A DNA stretch of 7,631 nucleotides, taken from contig JACZST010000086.1 of NCBI GenBank assembly GCA_022574065.1, positions 1-7,631 of the forward strand, read 5' to 3'. The stretch's first letter is position 1. Each line of letters begins with the position of its first letter. This DNA comes from Acidobacteriota bacterium (GTDB lineage Bacteria > Actinomycetota > Acidimicrobiia > Spongiisociales > UBA5794). This document shows positions 1 to 5,557 of the stretch, piece after piece. The translations under genes and the position numbers were made by a program. Under the pieces are notes generated by a model. The model saw nothing but the letters and a program-made list of their open reading frames with translations, had not been told where the DNA came from and made no database searches.

Positions 1-234
1 ACAGGGACCGGATCGCGCGTTATCTGCGGAGCGCCATTTTTCCCGCTCTTGCCGCTTCGCGGCGGGCCGCTCGGGCCCCGGCTCCGCACATGGCCTTGCC
101 AACAGGGACCGGATCGCGCGTTATCTGCGGAGCGCCATTTTTCCCGCTCTTGCCGCTTCGCGGCGGGCCGCTCGGGCCCCGGCTCCGCACATGGCCTTGC
201 CAACAGGGACCGGATCGCGCGCTATCTGCGGAGC
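1..234. repeat. 101-bp direct tandem repeat, two full copies plus a partial third
   Basis: A 101-bp unit beginning ACAGGGACCGGATCGCGCG occurs at 1-101, again at 102-202, and as a 32-bp partial copy at 203-234. The two full copies look identical. The third carries one T-to-C change at 222 and then diverges at 235. The left edge of the window cuts the array, so the true copy number is unknown. Inside each unit are short GC-rich inverted repeats (GCCGC-TTC-GCGGC, then GGGCC-GCTCG-GGCCC) and the 55-bp element listed separately. I see no credible gene in 1-292: reading frames here only follow the repeat. The near identity of the copies suggests a recent duplication. Confidence 0.93.
80..134 (+). 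repeat. 55-bp palindromic-ended element, copy A
   Basis: This copy begins GGCTCCGCA (80-88) and ends TGCGGAGC (126-133) followed by G instead of the C that would complete the 9-bp end. It spans the junction between the first two 101-bp units. It is almost identical to the copy at 181-235 and similar to the inverted copy at 5451-5505. Confidence 0.7.
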
Positions 235-235
235 C
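181..235 (+). repeat. 55-bp palindromic-ended element, copy B
   Basis: The ends are perfect 9-bp inverted repeats, GGCTCCGCA (181-189) and TGCGGAGCC (227-235), enclosing 37 bp. The whole is 55 bp, exactly the length of the copy at 5451-5505, which matches best as its reverse complement. The ends could fold into a hairpin. No coding capacity is visible. Possible classes are a REP/BIME-like intergenic repeat or a tiny non-autonomous mobile element. The sequence alone does not decide. Confidence 0.75.
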
Positions 236-279
236 TCTGAACCGCGTCCGACCGGGCATGCCGTAGCGTCGAGCGGCGA

Positions 280-285
280 TAGGAT
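280..285 (+). promoter_or_regulatory. Candidate -10 box of the lipoprotein gene
   Basis: TAGGAT fits TANNNT and ends 7 bases before the ATG at 293, so transcription could start at or within a base of the start codon. The same bases (AGGAT) could instead act as a weak ribosome binding site. No convincing -35 box is visible. Confidence 0.35.
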
Positions 286-292
286 CGCGCTC

Positions 293-1186
293 ATGGGATT
301 TCGAGCGATAGCGGCCTGGATGGCGGCCGCACTCGTGGTGACCGGATGCTCGTTCCTCGAGCTGAGCACAGAGCAACAAGAGGACGCCTACCTGCTTCGG
401 GTCGCTCAGGCTGAATCGCACTGGTTGGAGGCGAGCGACCGGTTCGACCGCGCCCTCGGCGCGTCCTATGCCACCCGCGGCGTATTCCTCGTGGCGATCA
501 ACGATGCCGGGCTCGCCGAAGGCGCAAAGCGGTCGCTCGACGGCGCCGACGCGCTGACACCACCCGAGACGCTCGCAGTCGATCACGAGCACTGGCTCGC
601 ATTCAGGCGTGCCATCGTCGAACTGGAACCTCAGCTCGTCGCCGCGATACAGGCAGGCGACACCCTCGGGGTGATTGCTGCAAGGCAGGCATTCGGTGAG
701 GTCGAGGGCGACTTTCTCTTGTCGATCGGTAGACAGTTCTGTGTACATCTCAAAGCGGTCGATCCCGCCGAGGATTGCCCCGCCGACCAGAACCTGGTCG
801 GTGGGGAGTACGGACAGGCAGTCTTCGGCGCGCTCCGTGAGTACGCAATCAGGACGGGTCCGCTGTTTTTTACTGGTGTCGAGCTGAATCCAATACAACG
901 CGCCAGCTACCTCGATAGGGTGCAGCCGGACATCGAGCAACTCCTCCGAAACACCGGAGACCGACTGCGTGAGCTAGCCCCGCCCAACGAGTTCGCCGGC
1001 GATCACGACGCCCTCCTCGCCTACTTCGATGATCAGCACGCCACCGCCGTCGCCATCACCGCGGCAAACGCCACCGGAGACGACGCCAGGGTCCTCGAGC
1101 TGTATGAGCAGTACAGCGTGGCGACCGAGCGGCTGCAAGGGGCACTGAGCGAGGCAGCACGATCCATCGTCGACCCGGCATTCTGA
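293..1186 (+). CDS. Putative lipoprotein with duplicated helical domain
   Basis: The 297-residue protein begins with a short signal peptide (MGFRAIAAWMAAALVVTGC) ending in the lipobox VTGC, so Cys19 should be lipidated and the protein held on the outer face of the membrane. I chose the ATG at 293 because it places the lipobox correctly. An in-frame ATG at 191 lies in the repeat array and would add 34 residues ahead of the signal. The mature part is predicted all-helical and contains two related halves offset by 140 residues: TPPETLAVDHEHWLA (89-103) matches APPNEFAGDHDALLA (229-243), and AGD at 121 matches TGD at 261. Cys150 and Cys162 could form a disulfide. I do not recognise a named family. 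A related domain appears in the minus-strand protein at 2505-3074. Function is unknown; ligand binding or an envelope role is only a guess. Confidence 0.85.
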   Translation: MGFRAIAAWMAAALVVTGCSFLELSTEQQEDAYLLRVAQAESHWLEASDRFDRALGASYATRGVFLVAINDAGLAEGAKRSLDGADALTPPETLAVDHEHWLAFRRAIVELEPQLVAAIQAGDTLGVIAARQAFGEVEGDFLLSIGRQFCVHLKAVDPAEDCPADQNLVGGEYGQAVFGALREYAIRTGPLFFTGVELNPIQRASYLDRVQPDIEQLLRNTGDRLRELAPPNEFAGDHDALLAYFDDQHATAVAITAANATGDDARVLELYEQYSVATERLQGALSEAARSIVDPAF

Positions 1187-1278
1187 AGAGGCGCGACTTG
1201 GTCCTCAGCGAGGCTGCAAACGCGGTCGCCCACATGCTGGGACACCATGCCAGAGGCAAGGTCGCCATCGCCGTGTAG
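1186..1278 (+). pseudogene. C-terminal remnant of a zinc-type alcohol dehydrogenase/quinone reductase
   Basis: In the frame ending with the TAG at 1276-1278, the bases encode KRRDLVLSEAANAVAHMLGH followed by HARGKVAIAV. This resembles the conserved end of medium-chain dehydrogenases, where a 'PL-EAAEAxxxM...GKVVI' pattern closes the last strand. No start codon, catalytic domain or Rossmann fold is present upstream in this frame, because that space is taken by the lipoprotein gene. The remnant therefore looks like the tail of a gene whose body was lost or displaced. The call rests on about 25 residues of pattern similarity recalled from the family, and chance similarity is possible. Confidence 0.5.
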
Positions 1279-1464
1279 CCGGTCGGGGCCAGCCTCAACT
1301 CTGTCGAGACGACCGGTCACCTATCGGCGCGTGCTCTGAGCCAGCTATCACCCGTGGCGAGGATCAGCGGCGACCGAAAAGATGTGTCTCCCAACTGGCC
1401 GGTGCCATTATCCTCCACGCAACCGAGTGGCGGCGTGCCGGCGTCGCCTGTGTGGAGGGGCCCT
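1279..1464. other. Intergenic region upstream of glutamine synthetase
   Basis: I see no gene here. A 7-bp inverted repeat, CCGGTCG (1279-1285) and CGACCGG (1310-1316), encloses a 24-base loop right after the dehydrogenase remnant and could be a weak terminator. CATTAT at 1406-1411 is the closest thing to a -10 box for glnII, but no matching -35 box is visible. An open frame continues upstream of glnII to 1354, but those 37 codons do not resemble the family's N-terminus. Confidence 0.35.
1454..1460 (+). promoter_or_regulatory. Strong ribosome binding site of glnII
   Basis: GGAGGGG lies with its GGAGG core 6 bases before the ATG at 1465. This is the only strong Shine-Dalgarno sequence at a gene start in the window. 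It decides the start in favour of 1465 over the upstream in-frame ATG at 1354. Confidence 0.85.
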
Positions 1465-2472
1465 ATGCCATACCGGGCTGAGTACATATGGATCGACGGC
1501 CAGAAGCCGACGGCCAAGCTGCGGTCCAAAACGAAGATCGTCCCCGAGGGCGAAGAGCCGCCTATCTGGGCATTCGACGGCTCGAGCACCGAGCAGGCAC
1601 CGGGCGCCGAGTCCGACTGCGTGCTGCGTCCTGTGCTGGTGAGGCCGGATCCGATCCGCGGCGACGAGGATGTGCTCGTCCTGTGCGAGGTGCTGACGAT
1701 CGACATGGAGCCTCACCCGTCGAACACCCGCGCCCCGCTGGTGGAGGTCGCCGAGAAGTACAAGCACCACGAGCCCTGGTTCGGTTTGGAGCAGGAATAC
1801 ACCTTCTACAAGGACGGTCGCCCGCACGGTTGGCCGAGCGGCGGGTTCCCCGCTCCACAGGGCGGATACTACTGCGGTGTTGGCGCCGACGAGATCTGGG
1901 GCAGAGACATCGTCGAGGCCCATACCAAGGCCTGCATGGATGCCGGGCTCGCCATCTCCGGCACCAACGCCGAGGTCATGATCGGCCAATGGGAGTTCCA
2001 GATCGGGCCAATCGGCCCGGTTGAGGTCGGAGATCAGCTGTGGATGGCCCGCTGGCTGTTGTATCGGATTGCCGAGGACTACGACATCTCGGCACACCTC
2101 AACCCAAAGCCGGTCGAAGGCGACTGGAACGGTGCCGGCATGCACACCAACTTCTCGACCGCAGCGATGCGGGAGAACTACGACGCGATCATCGCCGCCT
2201 GCGAAGCGCTTGGGAAGAAGGCGGATGAGCACATCAAGCACTACGGCGCAGGGATCGAGCGCAGGCTCACCGGCCTCCACGAAACCGCACCATGGACCGA
2301 GTACTTCTATGCCGTCTCCCACCGCGGAGCATCGGTGAGGATCCCGTGGCAGGTCCATAGGGACCAAGGTGGGTACATCGAGGATCGCCGCCCCAATGCC
2401 AACGCCGATCCGTACGTCGTTGCTCGGTTGATCACCGACACCGTGTGCTCATACCTGGACGGGAAGACCTGA
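1465..2472 (+). CDS. glnII: Glutamine synthetase, type II (eukaryote-like)
   Basis: This enzyme makes glutamine from glutamate, ammonia and ATP in the cytoplasm. The 335-residue length fits the short type II family rather than the roughly 470-residue GlnA type I. Family motifs appear in order: WAFDGSST (35-42), FGLEQEYTF (106-114), a PQGxYYCGVG block (131-140), GQWEFQIGP (174-182), NGAGMHTNFST (222-232), RLTGLHET (267-274), RGASVRIP (287-294) and YIEDRRP (304-310). The type I adenylylation loop is absent, so control by GlnE would not be expected. One small oddity is EVMIGQWEF, where most relatives I recall read EVMPGQWE. Type II enzymes occur in Streptomyces, Frankia and rhizobia, usually beside a type I enzyme elsewhere in the genome. 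The gene stands alone, with a strong ribosome binding site before it and a hairpin terminator directly after it. Confidence 0.96.
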   Translation: MPYRAEYIWIDGQKPTAKLRSKTKIVPEGEEPPIWAFDGSSTEQAPGAESDCVLRPVLVRPDPIRGDEDVLVLCEVLTIDMEPHPSNTRAPLVEVAEKYKHHEPWFGLEQEYTFYKDGRPHGWPSGGFPAPQGGYYCGVGADEIWGRDIVEAHTKACMDAGLAISGTNAEVMIGQWEFQIGPIGPVEVGDQLWMARWLLYRIAEDYDISAHLNPKPVEGDWNGAGMHTNFSTAAMRENYDAIIAACEALGKKADEHIKHYGAGIERRLTGLHETAPWTEYFYAVSHRGASVRIPWQVHRDQGGYIEDRRPNANADPYVVARLITDTVCSYLDGKT

Positions 2473-2478
2473 TCGTTG

Positions 2479-2502
2479 CTCTCCCGCCGCAAAGCGGGAG
2501 AG
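2479..2502. terminator. Bidirectional hairpin terminator between convergent genes
   Basis: CTCTCCCGC (2479-2487) and GCGGGAGAG (2494-2502) form a perfect 9-bp stem around the loop CGCAAA. It starts 6 bases after the glnII stop and ends 2 bases before the stop of the minus-strand gene, so it can serve both. There is no clear T-tract on either side, as is common in high-GC actinobacteria. Confidence 0.75.
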
Positions 2503-2504
2503 AC

Positions 2505-3074
2505 TCACTCGGGTGTTTCAGCCCTCACGCCGTCCAGCGAAGCTACAAAGTCGTCGGTCAGTTCCGCATATTCCCCGACCGCAGCGCGTCTGAGGGTGCC
2601 GTCGTCGCTTGCACGGAGCCCGGCGACGATGGCATCTACGCCGAGAGGAAGTTCCTCCGCGGTGGTGACCGCCGCTGGCCACTCCGTCGCATACGCCGCA
2701 GGCGGATTGGAGCCTGCGACCGTTTCGCTCAGCGTCTGCGCGTCGACTCTCGACTGGGTGAACTGGGCGAGGGTCTCCGAGAACGTGATGTCCTTGTTCT
2801 CCCATGCGTCATTGGTCGCGTCGATGGCCGCTTGAATCTCGGTGGCCGTGGTCTGGTAGCCATCGAGGAGGATGAGGAAGGTTTCGATCTCCGGAGGCAA
2901 GGTCGTCGTCGTTGTCTCCGGGGGGAGGGTCGACGAGGTTGCTGTGGGAGCGGTGGTTCCCAGCGGAACCTCGGCGGGAGGAAGCGCGTTGACAAAGGAG
3001 TAGGTCAGCCCCACCAGCCCGGCGATGACGAGCGGCAGGATCCATCGGCCGTGTTTCGGGTCTTGCTTGCTCAC
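2505..3074 (-). CDS. Membrane-anchored protein with helical extracytoplasmic domain
   Basis: The 189-residue protein starts at GTG (3074). Residues 1-10 are polar and basic, 11-29 form one membrane segment (WILPLVIAGLVGLTYSFVN), 31-62 are a Pro/Thr-rich linker, and 63-184 are predicted helical. A short basic N-terminus followed by a membrane segment and an extended linker suggests N-in topology with the domain outside. The C-terminal part (NPP at 123-125, then SDD at 156-158 and YAELTDDFVASL at 169-180) follows the same spacing as the lipoprotein repeat (PP at 90-91, AGD at 121-123, FGEVEGDFLLSI at 134-145). I know no named family. No strong ribosome binding site precedes the GTG. Function unknown. 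Confidence 0.8.
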   Translation of the reverse strand: MSKQDPKHGRWILPLVIAGLVGLTYSFVNALPPAEVPLGTTAPTATSSTLPPETTTTTLPPEIETFLILLDGYQTTATEIQAAIDATNDAWENKDITFSETLAQFTQSRVDAQTLSETVAGSNPPAAYATEWPAAVTTAEELPLGVDAIVAGLRASDDGTLRRAAVGEYAELTDDFVASLDGVRAETPE

Positions 3075-3082
3075 GGGGCAGC

Positions 3083-3088
3083 AGCTTA
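3083..3088 (-). promoter_or_regulatory. Candidate -10 box of the minus-strand membrane protein
   Basis: On the minus strand TAAGCT lies 8 bases before the GTG start. A transcript from here would have a leader of about two bases or none, in line with the missing ribosome binding site. No -35 box is evident. Confidence 0.3.
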
Positions 3089-3149
3089 GGACGTCACGGT
3101 GCCAGGCCCCGGTTGCATCCGAGCACGGTTGGGAGAAATGGTGAGCGGA

Positions 3150-3178
3150 CCGAGCCGCTGCTCAGGCGGTGGTCTCGG
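3150..3178. other. Imperfect hairpin in the divergent intergenic region
   Basis: CCGAG (3150-3154) pairs with CTCGG (3174-3178) and CCGC (3155-3158) pairs with GCGG (3166-3169), leaving a 7-base loop and a 4-base bulge (TGGT). It lies between the two divergent starts at 3074 and 3234 and upstream of the predicted folate promoter. It could be an operator or a chance structure in GC-rich DNA. Confidence 0.3.
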
Positions 3179-3221
3179 ACCCGCGCAGCACTCCGCCAAG
3201 TGATTCCCGCCGACCCTCCTG

Positions 3222-3227
3222 TAGCCT
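3222..3227 (+). promoter_or_regulatory. Candidate -10 box for leaderless folate operon transcript
   Basis: TAGCCT fits TANNNT and ends 6 bases before the ATG at 3234. This places the A of the start codon exactly at +1 if the box covers -12 to -7. No Shine-Dalgarno sequence precedes the ATG. The -35 region is weak. The spacing is the same as that found upstream of moaA. Confidence 0.5.
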
Positions 3228-3233
3228 CGTTGC

Positions 3234-3956
3234 ATGGATCTGGAGGGCAGGGTGGCCGTCGTGACCGGCGGAGGCGTGAGGGTTGGCAAGGCGCTGGCGC
3301 TGGGTCTGGCGGCGGCCGGGGCAGATGTGTTTGTCCACTACGGCCGATCGGCCGGGCCGGCCGCGGACACGGCCGCCAAGGCCGAGGCTCTCGGGGTTCG
3401 CGCCGCAGTGGGATCGGTGGACCTTTCCGTCCCGAAGGACTCGGCAAGGGTCATCGACCTTGCCGAGCAAGCGCTCGGGCCCGTATCACTCCTGGTCAAC
3501 AGCGCCTCGGGGTTTTTGGAGAACACGATCGAGGACGTCGGATTCGATGCGTGGCAGCAGACCCTCGACGTGACCCTGTCGGCACCGGTGTTTCTGACCA
3601 AGGCGTTTGCCGACCGGTTGCCGTTGGAGATGTCGGGAGCCGTCGTCAACGTGACCGATGTGCGGACCGCTACGCCAAATCTGAGGCACTTCAGCTATAT
3701 CGTCGCCAAGGGTGGGATCGATGCATTCACCAAAGCCGCCGCCGCCGGTCTGGCCCCCAAGATCCGGGTCAACGCCGTCGCCCTCGGTGTGATCATTCCT
3801 GACAAGGACAGCTTTGCGGAGCGGCTGGCGGCCGAACTTCCGCTTGCGCGGGTTGGCGGGACCGAGCCCGTGGTCGATACGGTGCTGTTCCTGTTGCGTA
3901 ACGATTTTGTCACAGGAGAAATCGTCAGGGTCGACGGCGGGGGGCATCTGACATGA
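3234..3956 (+). CDS. Pteridine reductase-like SDR (PTR1/FolM type)
   Basis: A 240-residue short-chain dehydrogenase, normal for the family. It has TGGGVRVG at 11-18, the TGxxxRxG form typical of PTR1/FolM enzymes, and HYGRS (35-39) after the second strand, as in NADPH-binding PTR1. NSAS (89-92) stands where classical SDRs have NNAG. The active site is Asp142-x12-Tyr155-x3-Lys159, with Asp in the place of the classical Ser, again as in PTR1/FolM. The C-terminus TGEIVRVDGGGHL is standard. It is first in a transcription unit with folB and folKE, and its stop overlaps the folB start by 4 bp (ATGA). I infer that it reduces a dihydropterin or dihydrofolate with NADPH in the cytoplasm, perhaps serving as the cell's dihydrofolate or dihydromonapterin reductase. 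The exact substrate cannot be read from sequence. Confidence 0.85.
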   Translation: MDLEGRVAVVTGGGVRVGKALALGLAAAGADVFVHYGRSAGPAADTAAKAEALGVRAAVGSVDLSVPKDSARVIDLAEQALGPVSLLVNSASGFLENTIEDVGFDAWQQTLDVTLSAPVFLTKAFADRLPLEMSGAVVNVTDVRTATPNLRHFSYIVAKGGIDAFTKAAAAGLAPKIRVNAVALGVIIPDKDSFAERLAAELPLARVGGTEPVVDTVLFLLRNDFVTGEIVRVDGGGHLT

Positions 3957-4342
3957 GTCGCGAGCAGGAGGACTTGGACCAGATTCATATCAAGGACCTC
4001 GTGGTTTCTGGGATCGTCGGGATCAATCCGGACGAGCGGGTCAATCCGCAGAACGTGCTGATCAATGCAACCCTCTGGGTCGACACGCGGCCGGCTGCGG
4101 CCAGCGACGACATCGAAGATGCCGTCAACTACCGGACGGTGACCAAGGCGATGATCGCCCACGTCGAGTCCGGAGCCCCGATGCTCGTCGAGCGCCTGGT
4201 TGCCGAGCTCGCCGCGGTGTGCTTTGACGTCGACGAGCGTATCCGCCGGGTGGAGGTCACCGTGGAGAAGCCGGAGGCGCTTCGACACGCCCGGTCGGTA
4301 GGCATCGCCATATCAAGGACTCGGGCGGCCCCGGATGAGTGA
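3953..4342 (+). CDS. folB: Dihydroneopterin aldolase
   Basis: This cytoplasmic enzyme cleaves 7,8-dihydroneopterin to 6-hydroxymethyl-dihydropterin and glycolaldehyde. The 129 residues match the family's length with a few extra residues at the N-terminus. Compared with the S. aureus enzyme, the active-site Glu22, Tyr54, Glu74 and Lys100 (numbers from memory) fall on Glu28, Tyr60, Glu80 and Lys106, a constant shift of +6, so all four appear to be kept. The segment VEKPEALRHARSVGIAIS (104-121) is the usual closing motif. Some FolX epimerases look similar, but the place in the folate operon favours FolB. The start overlaps the SDR stop by 4 bp and the end overlaps folKE by 8 bp, which points to coupled translation. 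Confidence 0.92.
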   Translation: MSREQEDLDQIHIKDLVVSGIVGINPDERVNPQNVLINATLWVDTRPAAASDDIEDAVNYRTVTKAMIAHVESGAPMLVERLVAELAAVCFDVDERIRRVEVTVEKPEALRHARSVGIAISRTRAAPDE

Positions 4343-5450
4343 ACCGACCAGCGCCATCATCGTCATCGGGTCGAACATCCAGAAGGAGCGCAACATCCCG
4401 GAGGCGGTCCGCTTGCTTCGGCGAGCACCCGGGGTCATCGTCGACCGAGTGAGCAGGATCTTCGAGAGCCCCTCCGTCGACGGCCCTCCCGATGCTCCCG
4501 ACTTCTTCAACGCCGCCGTTCTCCTGCACACTGACCTCGACATCGACGAGTTGCGTGCCGTGGCTCACTCCGTCGAGGACGAGCTGGGCCGCGTGCGCAC
4601 CGCCGATCCAAACGCGCCAAGGACGGCGGATGTCGACGTCGTCTATTACGGAGAGATGGCGGAGGATCGAGAAGGAAAGCCGATCCCCGATCCGGGTGCG
4701 CTCGAGGCTGCTCATGTGGCGCTGCCGATCGCCGACGTTGCCCCGGAATGGATCCATCCGGTCGACGGCCGAACCACGTTGGAGATTGCGGAACAAATCG
4801 ACAATGACGGCGTTCGACCAATCATGGCCATCCACTTGAGCTCGCCGTACAGCCCGCGCCGCCCGGACGATTTCGACGATGTTTCCGACGTATACGCCCC
4901 GCGTCTGGAGGCGCTGATCCGCCAACAGCTGATAGAGCTGGGCGAGGACCCGGACCGTGAGGGCCTCGACCGGACTCCGTTGCGGGTTGCCAAGGCGTTG
5001 GATTATCTGACCAGCGGGTACTCAACCTCGGTTGAAGAGGTCGTCAACGACGCCATCTTCGACGCCGAGGGTGCCGAGGAGATGGTCCTGCTACGCGACA
5101 TAGAGTTCTACTCGATGTGTGAGCACCACATGCTCCCGTTCTTCGGCACCGCTGCCATCGCCTATCTGCCAAAGGGAAAAATCATCGGGCTTTCGAAGAT
5201 CGCCCGCGTGCTCGATGTGTTCGCCAGGCGTCTCCAGGTGCAAGAGCGGCTGACCAACCAGGTCGCCGGTGCCCTCGAGGACATTCTCGATCCGCACGGC
5301 GTGGCCGTCGTACTCGAGGGGAGGCATCTGTGCATGATGATGCGCGGTGTCCAGAAGCAGGAGAGCGCCATGATCACCAGCGCCATGCGCGGCACGTTCA
5401 AGGACAACCCGAGGACTCGTTCCGAGTTCCTCGAGCTGATTCGTGACTGA
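4335..5450 (+). CDS. folKE: Bifunctional HPPK (FolK) - GTP cyclohydrolase I (FolE) fusion
   Basis: One uninterrupted frame of 371 residues joins two enzymes. Residues 5-155 are HPPK, which transfers pyrophosphate from ATP to 6-hydroxymethyl-dihydropterin: GSN (12-14), FFNAAV (57-62), and PRTADVD (95-101) with Asp99 and Asp101 as magnesium ligands. A polar linker covers about 156-184. Residues 185-371 are GTP cyclohydrolase I, which makes dihydroneopterin triphosphate: LGEDPDREGL (202-211), CEHH (262-265), LQVQERLT (300-307) and HLC (331-333). Zinc ligands are expected at Cys262, His265 and Cys333. Aligned by eye to E. coli HPPK, Arg82 and Arg92 are kept (Arg86, Arg96), but Trp89, His115 and Arg121 become Asn93, Asp119 and Ala125. 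An in-frame ATG at 4824 could start a separate FolE, but it has no ribosome binding site. A similar folKE fusion is known in Lactococcus lactis. Confidence 0.93.
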   Translation: MSEPTSAIIVIGSNIQKERNIPEAVRLLRRAPGVIVDRVSRIFESPSVDGPPDAPDFFNAAVLLHTDLDIDELRAVAHSVEDELGRVRTADPNAPRTADVDVVYYGEMAEDREGKPIPDPGALEAAHVALPIADVAPEWIHPVDGRTTLEIAEQIDNDGVRPIMAIHLSSPYSPRRPDDFDDVSDVYAPRLEALIRQQLIELGEDPDREGLDRTPLRVAKALDYLTSGYSTSVEEVVNDAIFDAEGAEEMVLLRDIEFYSMCEHHMLPFFGTAAIAYLPKGKIIGLSKIARVLDVFARRLQVQERLTNQVAGALEDILDPHGVAVVLEGRHLCMMMRGVQKQESAMITSAMRGTFKDNPRTRSEFLELIRD

Positions 5451-5505
5451 GGCTCCGCAGTAGGGCGCGATTCGGTCTTGGTTGCCGAGATTAATTTGCG
5501 GAGCC
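5451..5505 (-). repeat. 55-bp palindromic-ended element, inverted copy C
   Basis: The element starts on the base after the folKE stop codon. Its ends are GGCTCCGCA (5451-5459) and TGCGGAGCC (5497-5505), the same 9-bp inverted repeats and the same 55-bp length as the copy at 181-235. Read on the minus strand, its inner part GACCGAATCGCGCCCTA aligns with GACCGGATCGCGCGCTA of copy B, so this is a diverged copy in the opposite orientation. Lying between convergent genes, it may serve as a transcription terminator or mRNA 3'-end stabiliser. Confidence 0.75.
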
Positions 5506-5529
5506 GTGGCCCGAGCTCGTTGACCAGCC

Positions 5530-5557
5530 GCCGGTGCCGACAGCCCTGCTGACCGGC
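5530..5557. terminator. Imperfect hairpin at the end of the serine-kinase-like gene
   Basis: GCCGGT (5530-5535) pairs with ACCGGC (5552-5557), and inside it CAGC-CCT-GCTG (5541-5551) forms a second stem, with a 5-base bulge between. It touches the last base of the minus-strand stop codon and has no T-tract. It may act with the neighbouring 55-bp element to stop transcription from both sides. Confidence 0.35.

Noticed and set aside
1..234. CRISPR array
   Set aside because: The copies are contiguous 101-bp units with no unique spacers, and no cas gene is present.
191..292. Upstream extension of the lipoprotein to an ATG at 191
   Set aside because: It would put 34 repeat-encoded residues before a perfect signal peptide and lipobox.
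20..940. 306-codon open frame on the minus strand
   Set aside because: It runs antisense to the lipoprotein gene and through the tandem repeat, repeating the same peptide, and shows no family motif.
1354..1464. N-terminal extension of glutamine synthetase
   Set aside because: The extra 37 residues do not look like the family, and a strong ribosome binding site marks the ATG at 1465.
1408..2367. 319-codon minus-strand frame
   Set aside because: It is the high-GC antisense shadow of glnII, which has clear motifs on the plus strand.
2445..3089. 214-codon plus-strand frame
   Set aside because: It lies antisense to the membrane protein, is rich in Arg and Gly, has no motif, and overlaps the glnII end and the terminator.
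4824..5450. Separate folE gene starting at an internal ATG
   Set aside because: The frame is continuous with folK, and no ribosome binding site or stop separates them. A secondary internal start cannot be excluded.
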